Shown here: positions 32,965 to 43,057 of the stretch, piece by piece | Numbering within the stretch: position 1 is the stretch's first letter | Layout of the letters: every line of letters starts with the position of its first letter | Origin: Adiantum capillus-veneris | Taxonomy: Eukaryota > Streptophyta > Polypodiopsida > Polypodiales > Pteridaceae | Length of the DNA: 64,000 bases | Direction: 5' to 3' | Assembly (NCBI GenBank): GCA_014529385.2 | Contig: CM043942.1 | Span: 37,172,969 to 37,236,968 of the forward strand | Program-made: the position numbers and the translations under genes | The notes under the pieces: generated by a model | Database searches by the model: none | What the model saw: the letters and a program-made list of their open reading frames with translations, nothing else | What the model was told of the DNA's origin: nothing

Positions 32965-33718
32965 GTGCAAGATGTAAATGAAGTCAATTTTGCCCATTTT
33001 GCCTATATGTGTCTGACTTACCTCGAGTGAAATTTTCATACTTACCTAGTTAGCGACATTTTCCATGACATACCACATGTGAGTCACACAGCTCTTCGTT
33101 TGGACTTTTGATTGACATTTGCCCTTGGTTTTGTAATTTTGGCCGGTTTGAAGTTAGCCAGAAACTTGATTTGTGTCAAATCGCTATGTATTCATCATGC
33201 TCAAAGCTGATTCCAAATAACTTGGGATCTACTTATTATTTTTTTTATCATCATTAGGTTCAAATACAAAGAAAATTATCACAAATTATTATTATTTGAC
33301 AAAAAAATCCACCCAAAATTGATCCTCATACTCATATATACACACTTTCACTCTAGATATCTGGCCCGTTGAAATTTGTCAATATGGCTCAATACTTTGC
33401 CAAATAAGAGTAAAATTTTGCTAAAAACTATAAAAAAATGAATATTAAAGATCAAACACACTTTATACACTATACACATAATCTCTCATCAGCTTGCAGT
33501 TTGTTATCATGCAATGTGCTACATCGGCTATTATAGCCACTATTTTTACTGCCCCCTTCCTATTTTGAGTCATCCACGATGAAGGTTTGTGAGGTGTGCA
33601 TGGGCGACAACAATGTGTCTATGCATGGCCGTGTAATGTGGTCCTTTTCCCCAATGACAGAGCCAATAAAGCTTCATATTACCAACGGAAGCACTTCAAT
33701 CAACCAGCCTTGATTGTT

Positions 33719-33916
33719 TCAATCATGGTTTTCAGATAGTTTGAGGTATGTCAAATATTGCATAGCATTGACACGTGCTCGAGTATCCACAAGTGCTCTT
33801 TCTGTTGTGCCATCTAGGCTATCATTGATCCGAACATCCATTCCACCAAGGAAAGTTTGTTTGACTTGAACTTCTGCAATAGGAGGTGGTGTTTGTTGTT
33901 TATTCTTTCCCTTCAA
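33719..33916 (-). pseudogene. Post-integrase retropepsin-like segment, element 3
   Basis: The minus-strand ORF contains FLGGMDVRINDSLDGTTE then ALVDTRARVNAMQYLTY. The pattern hydrophobic-D-T-x-A, followed by an Asn four residues on, matches the catalytic loop of aspartic proteases with Gly changed to Arg. The same block occurs after integrase in element 4 (ALVDAGARVNAVSYSTY, 53240-53506). It is a second copy-like segment, because element 4 also has a normal protease between gag and RT. Confidence 0.55.
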
Positions 33917-35946
33917 AGTCCATAATTATTCTTCCTCCTTTGCCTAATCTTTAATAGCTTGAGCTTTCTTTTGTCGCTCCTTAGCTAAATGTATCCTTTC
34001 CAGCATGTCCGTTGTGAGAGGTTGGTGATAATTTTTCATTCTGCAATCATTTATCCAGTTAGACATCACCTCTCCCTCTAATGTTGCGAGTTGGATGACT
34101 CCACTTGGCAATACGTCGTTGATTACAAAGGTTCGTCTCATTACCCCACTTTTTGAGTTTCTTGGAATGTTGCTTAAGGGTATAGACTAACACGTGGTCG
34201 CCGTTTTGAAATTCCTTGCTTTTTACATGTTGGTCATGGAACTATTTCAAATGTCACTTGTGCGCATACATAGCTACAATGGATTGAAGTCTGGTCTTGC
34301 CTAATTGGATTAGTTGGTCCAATTTGTCAGACAGTTCATGTCCCATCCACTCCAAGTTTTGAGCTACACGTAGTGTATGAATCAAGAACTATACCAATAG
34401 TATAGCATTTATTTCAAACACTAAGTTGAAAAGAACTGTATTTTGTGATGTTTTATATCCTATCCGATTTTCCCATATGGCTGAATGTAACTTCAATTCC
34501 CAATCCATCCTAGATTCACTAATAATATTTGTGAGCACTCTGCATAAAACTTTGTTGGTACTCTCGGCCTGTCCATTAGCCTGAGGGTGATGTGGAGCTG
34601 ATTTAGAATGAATGATCATAAATTCATGCAACAATAAGTCAATCATAACATTGAGGAAAATCAATCACACAATTTTGATCGGAAGGCCATAGCACGTGAA
34701 AATATTCTCTTACAAGAGGTGTGTTGTGGTGCGAGCATTGTTTGTTTGGGTTGCCTTAACCTCGACCCAGTTGGTCAGATAATCTGTTGCCACTATACTG
34801 TATTGAGCATGCATTCTACATGTCGGTGTAGAGATAGGCCCCACAAAATCTACTCCGCACTTCGCTTAGCATCATGTCATTTCATTGTGCCGGTACTTTA
34901 GTACGTTAACACGGGTCACAATATTTCACATAATTTTTTGCATTGATAAATAGGGTAGGCCACCAAATTACTTGATACACAAAAATATCCCATGTTGTAG
35001 CAAAGGAAGTTTTGTGTTGATCCTCCAGCTTGCTCGTGAGTTAGTTATAGCTTGAAAAGCCATCTAAAAATATGTAGGCTTCCTTTCCAGCAATTCTTTC
35101 AATCACATGATATGTGATGGATAAGGGATAGTTGTCTCTGATCGTAGAAACATTGACTTGATTGTATATTTCTTGAGTTGAGAGGGTACATTGAGTTTTT
35201 CTGAGTTAGAGTCCCCTTTAGTTTCCATTTCTGTAGTCCAAACCTTCTTCAACGTTTCTTTAAATTTATGGTATTCACTCTTGTGTTCCATTTTGGACAT
35301 TCTTAGTGACTTTATGGTTTTCTTTTCTAACTGTTTCTTGCTCTGTTTTTTTTAAAACTTTGCCCGAAAACTTGTCAATTTCAACGGTTTTTGTGTTACT
35401 TTATCTCGTACACAATCATCTGACCCACGAGCATAAGATTTTTTTTTTTGGTTATCAACTTTGGCATTTTTGTCTCGATTTTGTTTTGTTGTTTCTTCGT
35501 TCATTTTCTCTGATATCTCTCTTGTCTCCATGTTTTTTGGTTAAGAAACTCGTAGAAAATTGGCTCATTCTCCCTTTTCACAATCTCGTGCTCATAATTA
35601 CCTGAAAGTTTGTCTTTTGCATTATTTCCTAATTCCTTGCTCCTTGAATCGTGGTATTTGTCTTCATCATCATGTGAAAGGTCATGTATAGAAACCTTGT
35701 CCACTATCTCTTTACAATCGTTACTAGTTTTGTTCCAGTAGCTTTTGAAAGGTTTTCAATTTCTTGGACCACCAAAACCAGTAGAAAGGGTCTTATGTCA
35801 TAGCCATCTTTGTCGCAAAATGTTGTGTTGGTTACCTTATTTACATAGACATCAAGAATCACTAGTGTTTGATCCCATCCAAAGGTTTCAAATAACTTCT
35901 CTCGGAATGATTTAGTCTTGAGGGGTTCACCATTCAGTACTCCCTA
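33917..35946 (-). pseudogene. pol: pol of element 3: linker, RT N-terminus, integrase; RT core and RNase H deleted
   Basis: 35.95-35.1 kb parallels the element 4 linker (FREKLFETFGWDQTL; EYHKFKETLKKVWTTEMET). 35.1-34.97 kb reads RIAGKEAYIFLDGF and KLEDQHKTSFATTWDIFVYQV, the RT palm up to just before MPFG. The next residues are IWWPTLFINAKNYVKYCDPC, an integrase zinc-domain end. The intervening ~1.7 kb present in element 4 (catalytic RT box, RNase H, first zinc domain) is missing. Integrase continues with SKSAPHHPQANGQAESTNK at ~34.57 kb, keeping its Glu, and ends in MRRTFVINDVLPSGVIQLA (34141-33944). Multiple stops. Confidence 0.8.
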
Positions 35947-36002
35947 AATAACTTCTCTCGGAATGATTTAGTCTTGAGGGGTTCACCATTCAGAGTCCCC
36001 TA
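35891..36002. repeat. 56-bp tandem duplication
   Basis: The sequence starting AATAACTTCTCTCGGAATGA occurs at 35891 and 35947 with almost no differences. It lies at the truncated 5' edge of element 3. Confidence 0.92.
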
Positions 36003-36130
36003 AATAACGTATGTTTGCAAGGGGGATAGTTTTTAGCGACCATGTTCTGACGAGCGCTTTTTTGAAATCCGGCGAGTAGATTTCAAAAAGATTCTTTCCT
36101 CTCTTCTCAACTTTATGCTCTCTCTTGATC

Positions 36131-36135
<5 letters not shown>

Positions 36136-36226
<91 letters not shown>

Positions 36227-36229
36227 ACA
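36136..36229. repeat. Compound (CT)n-(C)32-(AC)n tract
   Basis: CT units to 36180, then 32 consecutive C (36181-36212), then AC units to 36229. The C run has strong G-quadruplex/i-motif potential. It lies close to the broken end of element 3. Confidence 0.98.
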
Positions 36230-37102
36230 TTCTTATCTAGACAAAAGAGACTATTTTTACCCTCAATTGGCTATAGGTCACAAACAGTGGCAATCAAGCT
36301 CAACATGTGCTCATACTCTATATCATAAGCTCAATGACGGTTATTGCTAGGCATGCACAATTTCCCAATAATAGTGCTTTCTCGAAGACTATTAGCCGTG
36401 TTCCCAATTCCTTAATCATATCTACCTAAAGTTCTACACACATTTAAAGACATAATTATAGCTAGTTGAGTGGTGTATCTTTAAATTGGATCAAACCGAG
36501 TAATTAGATGCCATGTATATGACCTGCCCTACCTACACATGCTTACCTAACTTCTACTTAGCTTGCTCTTGTTAGTGCCTGATGTGTCAGGGCATTTATT
36601 TTTTTGGACTTTTAACTAAGGTCTTAGCTTTAAACCTTAGGAGCATGTTTACAGAAGGACTTTATGCCTAGGTAGTTGAAAATACCCGAATGGTCACATG
36701 GCAAGTGGCAATTTTTGGATGTAACCAACAGGCAGTTTGCAGTTTGCATTCTTCCTGCAGCCGTACTGTTGTTCTGGGCCTATAGTTGGATGTTGATGAT
36801 GAATACAGGGTAGATTAGTACTTTCTCTTGCTTAGACATGGCCTCTTGTGTTCATACAGTCTGCAGTTTTCATGGTGTAATGTGCATTCCCTTGTACTCA
36901 TTTTCTTGCATACTGCATGTTTCTTGCACTTAATACCTTTTTGGGCTATGAACCCCTAATACTTTGGCAATCCTGTTGTGTGTTTTAATGGACATGGGAG
37001 CGAATTACAGTAATCTCAAAGCAAATTGTGAGTCGGTTATGATGCGAAGTTTCTTTCTCGTGCTCTAACTTCCACCTTCTCGCTGAAGTGGTTCTTGCAA
37101 CT
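36230..37102. other. Gene-free stretch
   Basis: No coding region found. CAGTTTGC motifs near 36730-36750 and 36850 resemble motifs inside the following 478-bp repeats. Confidence 0.5.
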
Positions 37103-38050
37103 GGTTCGAATTCAGCCTTTACCATATGGAATTTGGGAATACAACAAGTTATTGACATGTTAGTTGACCTCGACCACCTGCAGGAATGCTTGAATTGGGT
37201 AACCCCGCAGGAAGTGTCTGAGGAGCATACATCAAAGTTATTGGAGGATTTCTTCCATAATCTCCCTTAGAAAATCAAAATTATAATTGCTGACAAGTTG
37301 TAGGTCTTTACAGGTTCTGATAGTTTTTGTGCAGTTTCTGTGCAGGCAATTTTTGTCTAGTTAAGGCAATTGCAGTCCACTGGCTTTGGCCATGGTGCTG
37401 AAGAGGAACGAAGTGGGCAAAGGAGAGACTTTGGGTCTGCGGTTTCAGGCAATGTACAGACTGCAGTTTGCAATTTGCGGTTCAACTATTTACTGGTTGC
37501 AAATTTTAAAAATTCCAGTTTGCAGAATGCAATTTCAAGTATTCCAGTTTGTAGTGCAGTTTAAGCAATTGGTTCGAATTGGTTCGAATTCAGCCTTTAC
37601 CATATGGAATTTGGGAATACAACAAGTTATTGACATGTTAGTTGACCTCGACCACCTGCAGGAATGCTTGAATTGGGTAACCCCGCAGGAAGTGTCTGAG
37701 GAGCATACATCAAAGTTATTGGAGGATTTCTTCCATAATCTGCCTTAGAAAATCAAAATTATAATTGCTGACAAGTTGTAGGTCTTTACAGGTTCTGATA
37801 GTTTTTGTGCAGTTTCTGTGCAGGCAATTTTTGTCTAGTTAAGGCAATTGCAGTCCACTGGCTTTGGCCATGGTGCTGAACAGGAACGAAGTGGGCAAAG
37901 GAGAGACTTTGGGTCTGCGGTTTTAGGCAATGTACAGACTGCAGTTTGCAATTTGCGGTTCAACTATTTACTGGTTGCAAATTTTAAAAATTCCAGTTTG
38001 CAGAATGCAATTTCAAGTATTCCAGTTTGTAGTGCAGTTTAAGCAATTTC
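37103..38050 (+). repeat. Tandem duplication, period 478 bp (2 copies)
   Basis: Copy 1 is 37103-37580 and copy 2 is 37581-~38050, nearly identical. Each holds an open piece reading SNSAFTIWNLGIQQVIDM ... LLEDFFHNLP, and a second one, QSTGFGHGAE ... SSIPVCSAV. The second copy is joined in frame to the end of the first (120-codon ORF 37386-37748). No family recognised. Confidence 0.93.
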
Positions 38051-38095
38051 AGGGTTTAAAGAGGTACAAATGCTTTCTATTATTTTGAGGTGTGA

Positions 38096-38386
38096 TTGAT
38101 GGTAAAGAAGAAGAAGAAAAAGTGTGCAATTTGTCAAAAGAATGAGCACTGCACAAAGGAATGTCCTTACATGTGCAAGCCCTATCAAAAGGAAGATGTA
38201 TGTGTCAAATATTGTATGCATAAACTGTGCAAGAATTTGTATCGGATTTTCAAATCTTTTCGAGATGCATCAGATCATGAGGAGCTATGTGATGCACAAG
38301 AGGTTTGGATGATTTTTCTAATCTTCTTGACAAGGCGTAAGACTGGCATGAAGGTCGTGAAGGAAAAGAAGAAAGTGGTGCTCTAG
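38096..38386 (+). CDS. Short Lys-rich ORF with CCHC zinc knuckle
   Basis: A start followed by a Lys run and CAICQKNEHCTKEC (C-x2-C-x4-H-x4-C, residues ~10-23), then a further Cys cluster CPYMCKPYQKEDVCVKYC. Single-knuckle proteins bind RNA or single-stranded DNA; this could be gag-derived. Sequence after ~38310 changes frame: another frame reads more naturally (EVWDDFSNLLDK) into the next ORF, suggesting a frameshift or an intron. Confidence 0.45.
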   Translation: MMVKKKKKKCAICQKNEHCTKECPYMCKPYQKEDVCVKYCMHKLCKNLYRIFKSFRDASDHEELCDAQEVWMIFLIFLTRRKTGMKVVKEKKKVVL

Positions 38387-38402
38387 TATGTGAAATATAC
38401 AG

Positions 38403-38807
38403 GTGTTACAAGAAGCAATTGAAGGCTTGACAAAGAAGTATGAAGATCATGTTCAGGAGGAAGACGAAAGTGATGATGAGTGGGGAGTTACAACACCAAT
38501 GTTCCCCTTGTTTGGGAAAAATCAGGTACAATCATGTTTAACTTCTCCAAATGCACTTGTTGTAAGTCCCAAATCTATGAAAGAAGTTCAAGCACAAAGC
38601 CAACCTGAAGAAGTCAAGAAGGTGATGTTGGAAAGGGTAGAAGAAAAGGAGCATCCTAAGAGTCAAAGAAGCCAAAAGGAGCACTTAGTATCCCAAAACC
38701 ACACTCCAAATAAACTCAAGGGTTTGCAGAATGTTGAAGTACCAATAGTTTTCAGGCACCTCCAGTTTCAAAACCTAAAGTTTCAAAGACTGAATCTGAT
38801 TTCTTAG
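38403..38807 (+). CDS. Acidic/polar ORF, unrecognised
   Basis: 134 codons. The start LQEAIEGLTKKYEDHVQEED is helical and acidic, followed by Ser/Gln/Lys-rich low-complexity sequence. It lies between the knuckle ORF and the large coiled-coil ORF on the same strand, so the three may be pieces of one gene. Confidence 0.4.
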   Translation: MLQEAIEGLTKKYEDHVQEEDESDDEWGVTTPMFPLFGKNQVQSCLTSPNALVVSPKSMKEVQAQSQPEEVKKVMLERVEEKEHPKSQRSQKEHLVSQNHTPNKLKGLQNVEVPIVFRHLQFQNLKFQRLNLIS

Positions 38808-38889
38808 CACCTGAAGTTTTTCAACCTGATTTTGATGTTCTTGAATATGGGATCAAAGTTGTAGATACTCAGTTTTTGAAGAGAAGAAG

Positions 38890-40344
38890 TTGATTCAAGA
38901 AGGAGAGTTTGTTCAATGCAAGGGAGATGAAGTCCAAAAGATGATGAAGGAAGAAGGAGGAAGCCAGGAGAAACTCATGAGCCAAAGGAGCCAAGAGGAT
39001 TGTCAGCTATCCCCAAACCTCACATCGAAGAGACTCACCTCTTTGCAAGAAGAGAAGGCGAGTTGCCCAAAAGAAGAATTACTGATTGAAAAGAAGGGAA
39101 TACAAGTGGGAGTGAGCAAGAGAAGCCACCAATATCCCATACAAACCCATATACCAATATTTGACATCAATCTTGATGAGGTTGAAATTCAGGGAGACAT
39201 CAGATTTCAGTGTAATGAAGTGGAAGAGTTGAAGATAGATAAAGACATAATGTGTGCTACTGATGAGGATGATGTGATGAATCAGTTTTTGATGAATCTT
39301 GATAAGGAGTATTCGACAGGTGACAGTCCGGAAGGTGTTTGTGTTGATGGAGAAGATTTTTTTGGAGTTTTGAAGACTGAAAGACAATTTCTAGGAGTGG
39401 ATATGAGTTATTCAGGTTGTGAAGACAAGGATCTTGACTTTCAGATCCCTGAATTACCAGTTTTGATATCGAAGGTCCCTGATTTGCAAAGTTTCAGAAT
39501 TCAGGTCCCTGATCTGCAGATTACTGATTTGCAAAGAAGTTACGTACTTGAACTTGCTGAATTTCAAAGTCTTGTTCTTTCTCAAGCGGAGATGATCAAT
39601 ATACTCTCATTAGAGCTAGAGAATGAGAGGCATTCAAGTATGGCTACAGCAAATGAAGCGCTTTCCAAAATCAATCAACTTCAAGAAGAGAAGACATCAT
39701 TGATGGCGGAGATTTCTCAGGTTCAAACTGAAGCCGACTTGCATATTTCTTACTGTTATGAAGTTCATGATGCTCTTAAGCAAGTTGTTTTGGATAAGGA
39801 TAATCAAATTGAAGATTTGAAGCTTCAACTTACTCAAATCAAGAATATGGAGTCTTCTTCAAATGTTGATGTTACAGAAGGTTTCTTGAATGATGATGTT
39901 GTCATCAAAGATCTTTATGCTGTCAATGCTTTTGCAAATTCAGTCAAGGAGATTGGAAGTCAACCTTTTTCCAGGGAAGTTCAGTTTCCTGATGGTATTA
40001 TTGAAGATTTATATTCTTCTTGTGGTCAAGATCCTGATATCAATCATGGGAATGGTGTTGTTGATGCCGAGGAGATGATTTTGATCGATGATTATGCAAG
40101 TCTTTTGCAAGTTCTTGATGATGATGAAGTGGGTTTTCTTGGAGATTGTTCTATATTTCTTTGTGATGTTGCCGATGAAGGAGATACGGATGATCTTATT
40201 GTATCTCAATGGTTCTATGTGTTCATGTTGAATGACATTGATGATGGGTTTGTTGATTTTATCCGTTTTCCATGTGGGAAGATGCTTTATATATTCAATT
40301 CATTCTTGACAATAGCTGTAATGGAATTGGCCTATTTAACTTGA
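38890..40344 (+). CDS. 484-aa acidic protein with coiled coil, possibly GTD-binding (DUF593)-like
   Basis: The largest intact plus-strand ORF outside the retroelements. The N-terminal third is Glu/Lys/Ser-rich. Residues ~200-330 form a predicted coiled coil with AEMINILSLELENERHSS, NEALSKINQLQEEKTS and YEVHDALKQVVLDKDNQIED. The order ENER-(A/S)-A-NEA-L-x-I-x-x-LQEEK resembles the GTD-binding domain of plant myosin-binding proteins, a match from memory only. The C-terminal part is very acidic. It lacks an obvious membrane anchor near the start, unlike typical MyoB proteins. It could be a captured host gene piece in a transposon. Confidence 0.45.
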   Translation: MIQEGEFVQCKGDEVQKMMKEEGGSQEKLMSQRSQEDCQLSPNLTSKRLTSLQEEKASCPKEELLIEKKGIQVGVSKRSHQYPIQTHIPIFDINLDEVEIQGDIRFQCNEVEELKIDKDIMCATDEDDVMNQFLMNLDKEYSTGDSPEGVCVDGEDFFGVLKTERQFLGVDMSYSGCEDKDLDFQIPELPVLISKVPDLQSFRIQVPDLQITDLQRSYVLELAEFQSLVLSQAEMINILSLELENERHSSMATANEALSKINQLQEEKTSLMAEISQVQTEADLHISYCYEVHDALKQVVLDKDNQIEDLKLQLTQIKNMESSSNVDVTEGFLNDDVVIKDLYAVNAFANSVKEIGSQPFSREVQFPDGIIEDLYSSCGQDPDINHGNGVVDAEEMILIDDYASLLQVLDDDEVGFLGDCSIFLCDVADEGDTDDLIVSQWFYVFMLNDIDDGFVDFIRFPCGKMLYIFNSFLTIAVMELAYLT

Positions 40345-40649
40345 GAGTAGCGAAAATTAATGAGATTACTTTTAGGAAATGACTTTGTGAGCATAGCGGG
40401 TGAACATAATTAAAGATAGCAACATAATCATAGCAATTAGTTAAATTGACATAGACAATACTTTTGCAAGAGAGAGAATTTAGAGAACATGACAACAGTT
40501 GAGGACCGGATTTATGTGGAGCCGGTCCCCCCTCCAATAGGCATTTGTATTATGATTTCTCCCATTAAGAGAGACTTGTTACAATACAATCTTTGTGTTC
40601 CTTGTGACCTAGGTGATGCAATGAAGATGGAAAGCTTCATGCAATAGCT
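40345..40649. other. Spacer without coding signal
   Basis: About 300 bp between the 484-aa ORF and the next ORF. It holds a purine-rich segment and a CCCCCCTCC run near 40528; nothing else is seen. Confidence 0.4.
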
Positions 40650-41327
40650 TTGGATTTTCATATATGGAAAGTTTTGAATCCTCTTCAACAACTAGATGAG
40701 CAGCCTGACTTGAATCTAAATGAGGCTTTGCAATACATGCAAGAAGAGAAGAAGTGGAAGGAAATTCAGGGAGCACAATTCAAAAGATTTCAAGTTCAGT
40801 CACTTGAAGTCAATTTAGTTCAGTCTTTTCATATTTGTCGAGTGGAGTTATCTAATCTCTATGAAAAGCGATTCTCTCGAGGTTTTCAATGGACAGTAGA
40901 AAGCTTTGAATCAAATCAATTTGATGCAGAAGCAAATCAATTTTGGTTTTTCCTGAATCAAGATTTTCAGGAAAATCAATTGTTTTGGCATATGGAGTCT
41001 AAATCAGGTTTCCCAGTGTTTCATCTAAATGCAAAGACATTGGATATGTTCAGGAGGCAGTGTTTAATGGTTGCAAAGTTTTCATCCTACCTTGAATCTT
41101 TCTTCATTCTTCTTGAAGGGAAAACTGAACTTGAACCTACTACTGAATTTAGATATATACTTGAATATGAAAATGGGCCTAAAGACCTGAAATCACCTGA
41201 AGAAGAGGAGAGTTTTCTACTTTGTAGAAGGTATCTCAATTCAAGAGATGTGGAGAAAATGAAGACTGAAGTGATGGAGTACATGAAGGGAGTTTGGGAG
41301 AAAATCAAAGTCATGGTGTACGATTAG
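40650..41327 (+). CDS. 225-aa ORF, unrecognised, Glu/Gln/Phe-rich
   Basis: Internal repetition of F-x-x-N-Q-F/L motifs (SNQFDAEANQFWFFLNQDF, QENQLFWHMES) and a Glu-rich C-terminus (SPEEEESFLLCRRYL). Same strand and composition as the preceding ORFs. No known domain identified. Confidence 0.4.
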   Translation: MDFHIWKVLNPLQQLDEQPDLNLNEALQYMQEEKKWKEIQGAQFKRFQVQSLEVNLVQSFHICRVELSNLYEKRFSRGFQWTVESFESNQFDAEANQFWFFLNQDFQENQLFWHMESKSGFPVFHLNAKTLDMFRRQCLMVAKFSSYLESFFILLEGKTELEPTTEFRYILEYENGPKDLKSPEEEESFLLCRRYLNSRDVEKMKTEVMEYMKGVWEKIKVMVYD

Positions 41328-41380
41328 GTAAGTAAGCCATATCAGATCTTTGCAAAAGAGGAAGAATCCAAGAGGAGAAT

Positions 41381-41569
41381 TTGTTAGTACAGAGGCAGTA
41401 TGATGAGTTTAAAGAGCAGTTTGAGAAGTTGCAAAAGCAAGAGGATCAGCACAAACATGATGAACCTGAACAACAGAGTGCTCAAGTTCTAGTTGAAGTT
41501 GCACCTGAAGAAGCATGTGCACCTCATACACCCCCATATGTCCATCTATTGTGTGATGCTCAACCTTGA
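41381..41569 (+). CDS. Short Gln/Glu-rich ORF, end of the 38-41.6 kb cluster
   Basis: 62 codons, QRQYDEFKEQFEKLQKQEDQ then PEQQSAQVLVEVAPEE. Probably the last readable piece of the same locus. The opposite strand becomes coding-like directly after it. Confidence 0.25.
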   Translation: MLVQRQYDEFKEQFEKLQKQEDQHKHDEPEQQSAQVLVEVAPEEACAPHTPPYVHLLCDAQP

Positions 41570-42131
41570 AGACTTCATGTGCTTTTTCTACAATGCATTT
41601 CTCTTCAATCACCTTAGCCTTTAAACAAAGAGCGAGACCAATTTTCTTAAATGGCTCCTCTGAAATGGAAGTCCGAAATTTGACTTTTATGCCATTTATT
41701 AGTGTTGAACCACTGCTACTTGCTTTTGATGAAGCAAAATAAAAATTACCTCCACCCCTAGGAGGAGTTCACATTGTTGTTGCACTCTCTCAATCTTTTC
41801 CAACTATCTCCACTTGAAATCCTCCTTCAAGTAGTACCTCAACTTCTTCATCAGTGAGATTTGTTCCTACATCAGCCGGCCAAGTTGTTGGAGGAGGAGC
41901 TCGCCTTGGTTCTAGATTATGTTCCACCACATAGCAATGAATAACATGTCTGGGACAAAACCAAAACCATTGTCCAAGTAGACCATTTGGATGTTTTCTA
42001 TACCCCTCCAAGGATGGTCACAAGGAATCCCTTTCCTACATGCCACAATGTTTTGTGCACATCTTTTTTCATCGATGGGGGCTCCACTGCATGTCAGACG
42101 ACTACCAAGAAGGCTTCTTCTGATTGCCCAA
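41570..42131 (-). pseudogene. C-terminal fragment of the 9-12 kb transposase-like family
   Basis: The minus strand (42011-41790) reads QWFWFCPRHVIHC, then APPPTTWPADVGTNLTDEE and GGFQVEI, parallel to MWFCNKNVDH, NTWPVERGTNLND and EGFTF at 9.4-9.7 kb. Further minus-strand reading continues to 41.6 kb. The fragment is cut at 42132 by the LTR of element 4, so it predates it. Confidence 0.6.
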
Positions 42132-43032
42132 TGTTAGCAACAAGCTAACACGGACACCATTTTTCGGAGTTCTCCTTGTAAAACAATTATTATTTTGATA
42201 AATCAAGAATATTATAACTCTTATTTTCTTGAATAAACTTTGTAATTAATGAGCCGGGGCTACAAGCTTCCAGATTGTATCAGCCAGTCATTTCCCAGCT
42301 TTGGTAGAACTCCATATTATTAGTTTTGACCACCCAAAAACCTTGGCTAAGGTATACAAGCCAATTGTTGTAAGTTTTTGGATAGGAAATACACAGCGTG
42401 AGCTAACGATGCTTACTTCTCTCCTTCTCGCGCTTCCTACTCCCTCTCCGGTTGTCACATTGCGAATGCATTTGTTGCATTACAACCACAAGTAAGAGAT
42501 CTACGCATTGACGTAAGCCATTCACAGTATTTTGTAGCTTTTGGCATCGCCGGTTTCACCATAACTAGGAATTTACATGTTCAAATCAAAAACGAATCAT
42601 AGGCGGGATATTGGGACATCAATGCTCAACATTTAGATGCATTCTGGGTCGAAAACAACTAGGTCAAAAATCCACTGCTGTTAATAATTGCGATTTTGGA
42701 ACTTGACCTAAAGTGGGAATTGAGACCATAGGCATGTATGCTTAGGTCTTATAAACTTGTCCTAAAAGTTTCGTTGAGTTTGGATGTCATTTGATGCTGT
42801 AACAAATGTGATTTGCTTGCCGATAAGCAATTGACTTTTGGTGATTTCAGTCACTTGAGTGTAGCTTGAGTTAAATGCGAGTTGTTAGTTGTTTTTCGAG
42901 AGATAGTTGACAACCTCTTGTAGCCTCTATGCACTAGTCGAGTCAGCTTCATCCCATGGTTTGATAAATTTATCGTGGTTCTCGCTAATACTGCAATAAG
43001 ATAGGATAGTGAGGTTAGACATGTGTCCCACA
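42132..43032 (+). repeat. 5' LTR of element 4
   Basis: 901 bp. Starts TGTTAGCAACAAGC, ends GTCCCACA, and is followed by a tRNA-Asp primer-binding site. The inverted sequence 56425-57356 is a member of the same LTR family with the same ends. The left flank is CCCAA. An AATTGCGATT at 42686-42695 is a diverged version of the palindrome core found in the internal arrays. Confidence 0.92.
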
Positions 43033-43034
43033 TT

Positions 43035-43057
43035 TGGTGCCGTTGCCGGGGATCGAA
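43035..43057 (+). other. Primer-binding site complementary to tRNA-Asp
   Basis: TGGTGCCGTTGCCGGGGATC, then GAA, two bases after the LTR. It matches the 3' end of plant tRNA-Asp with one mismatch (T for C at the fourth base). Confidence 0.9.
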
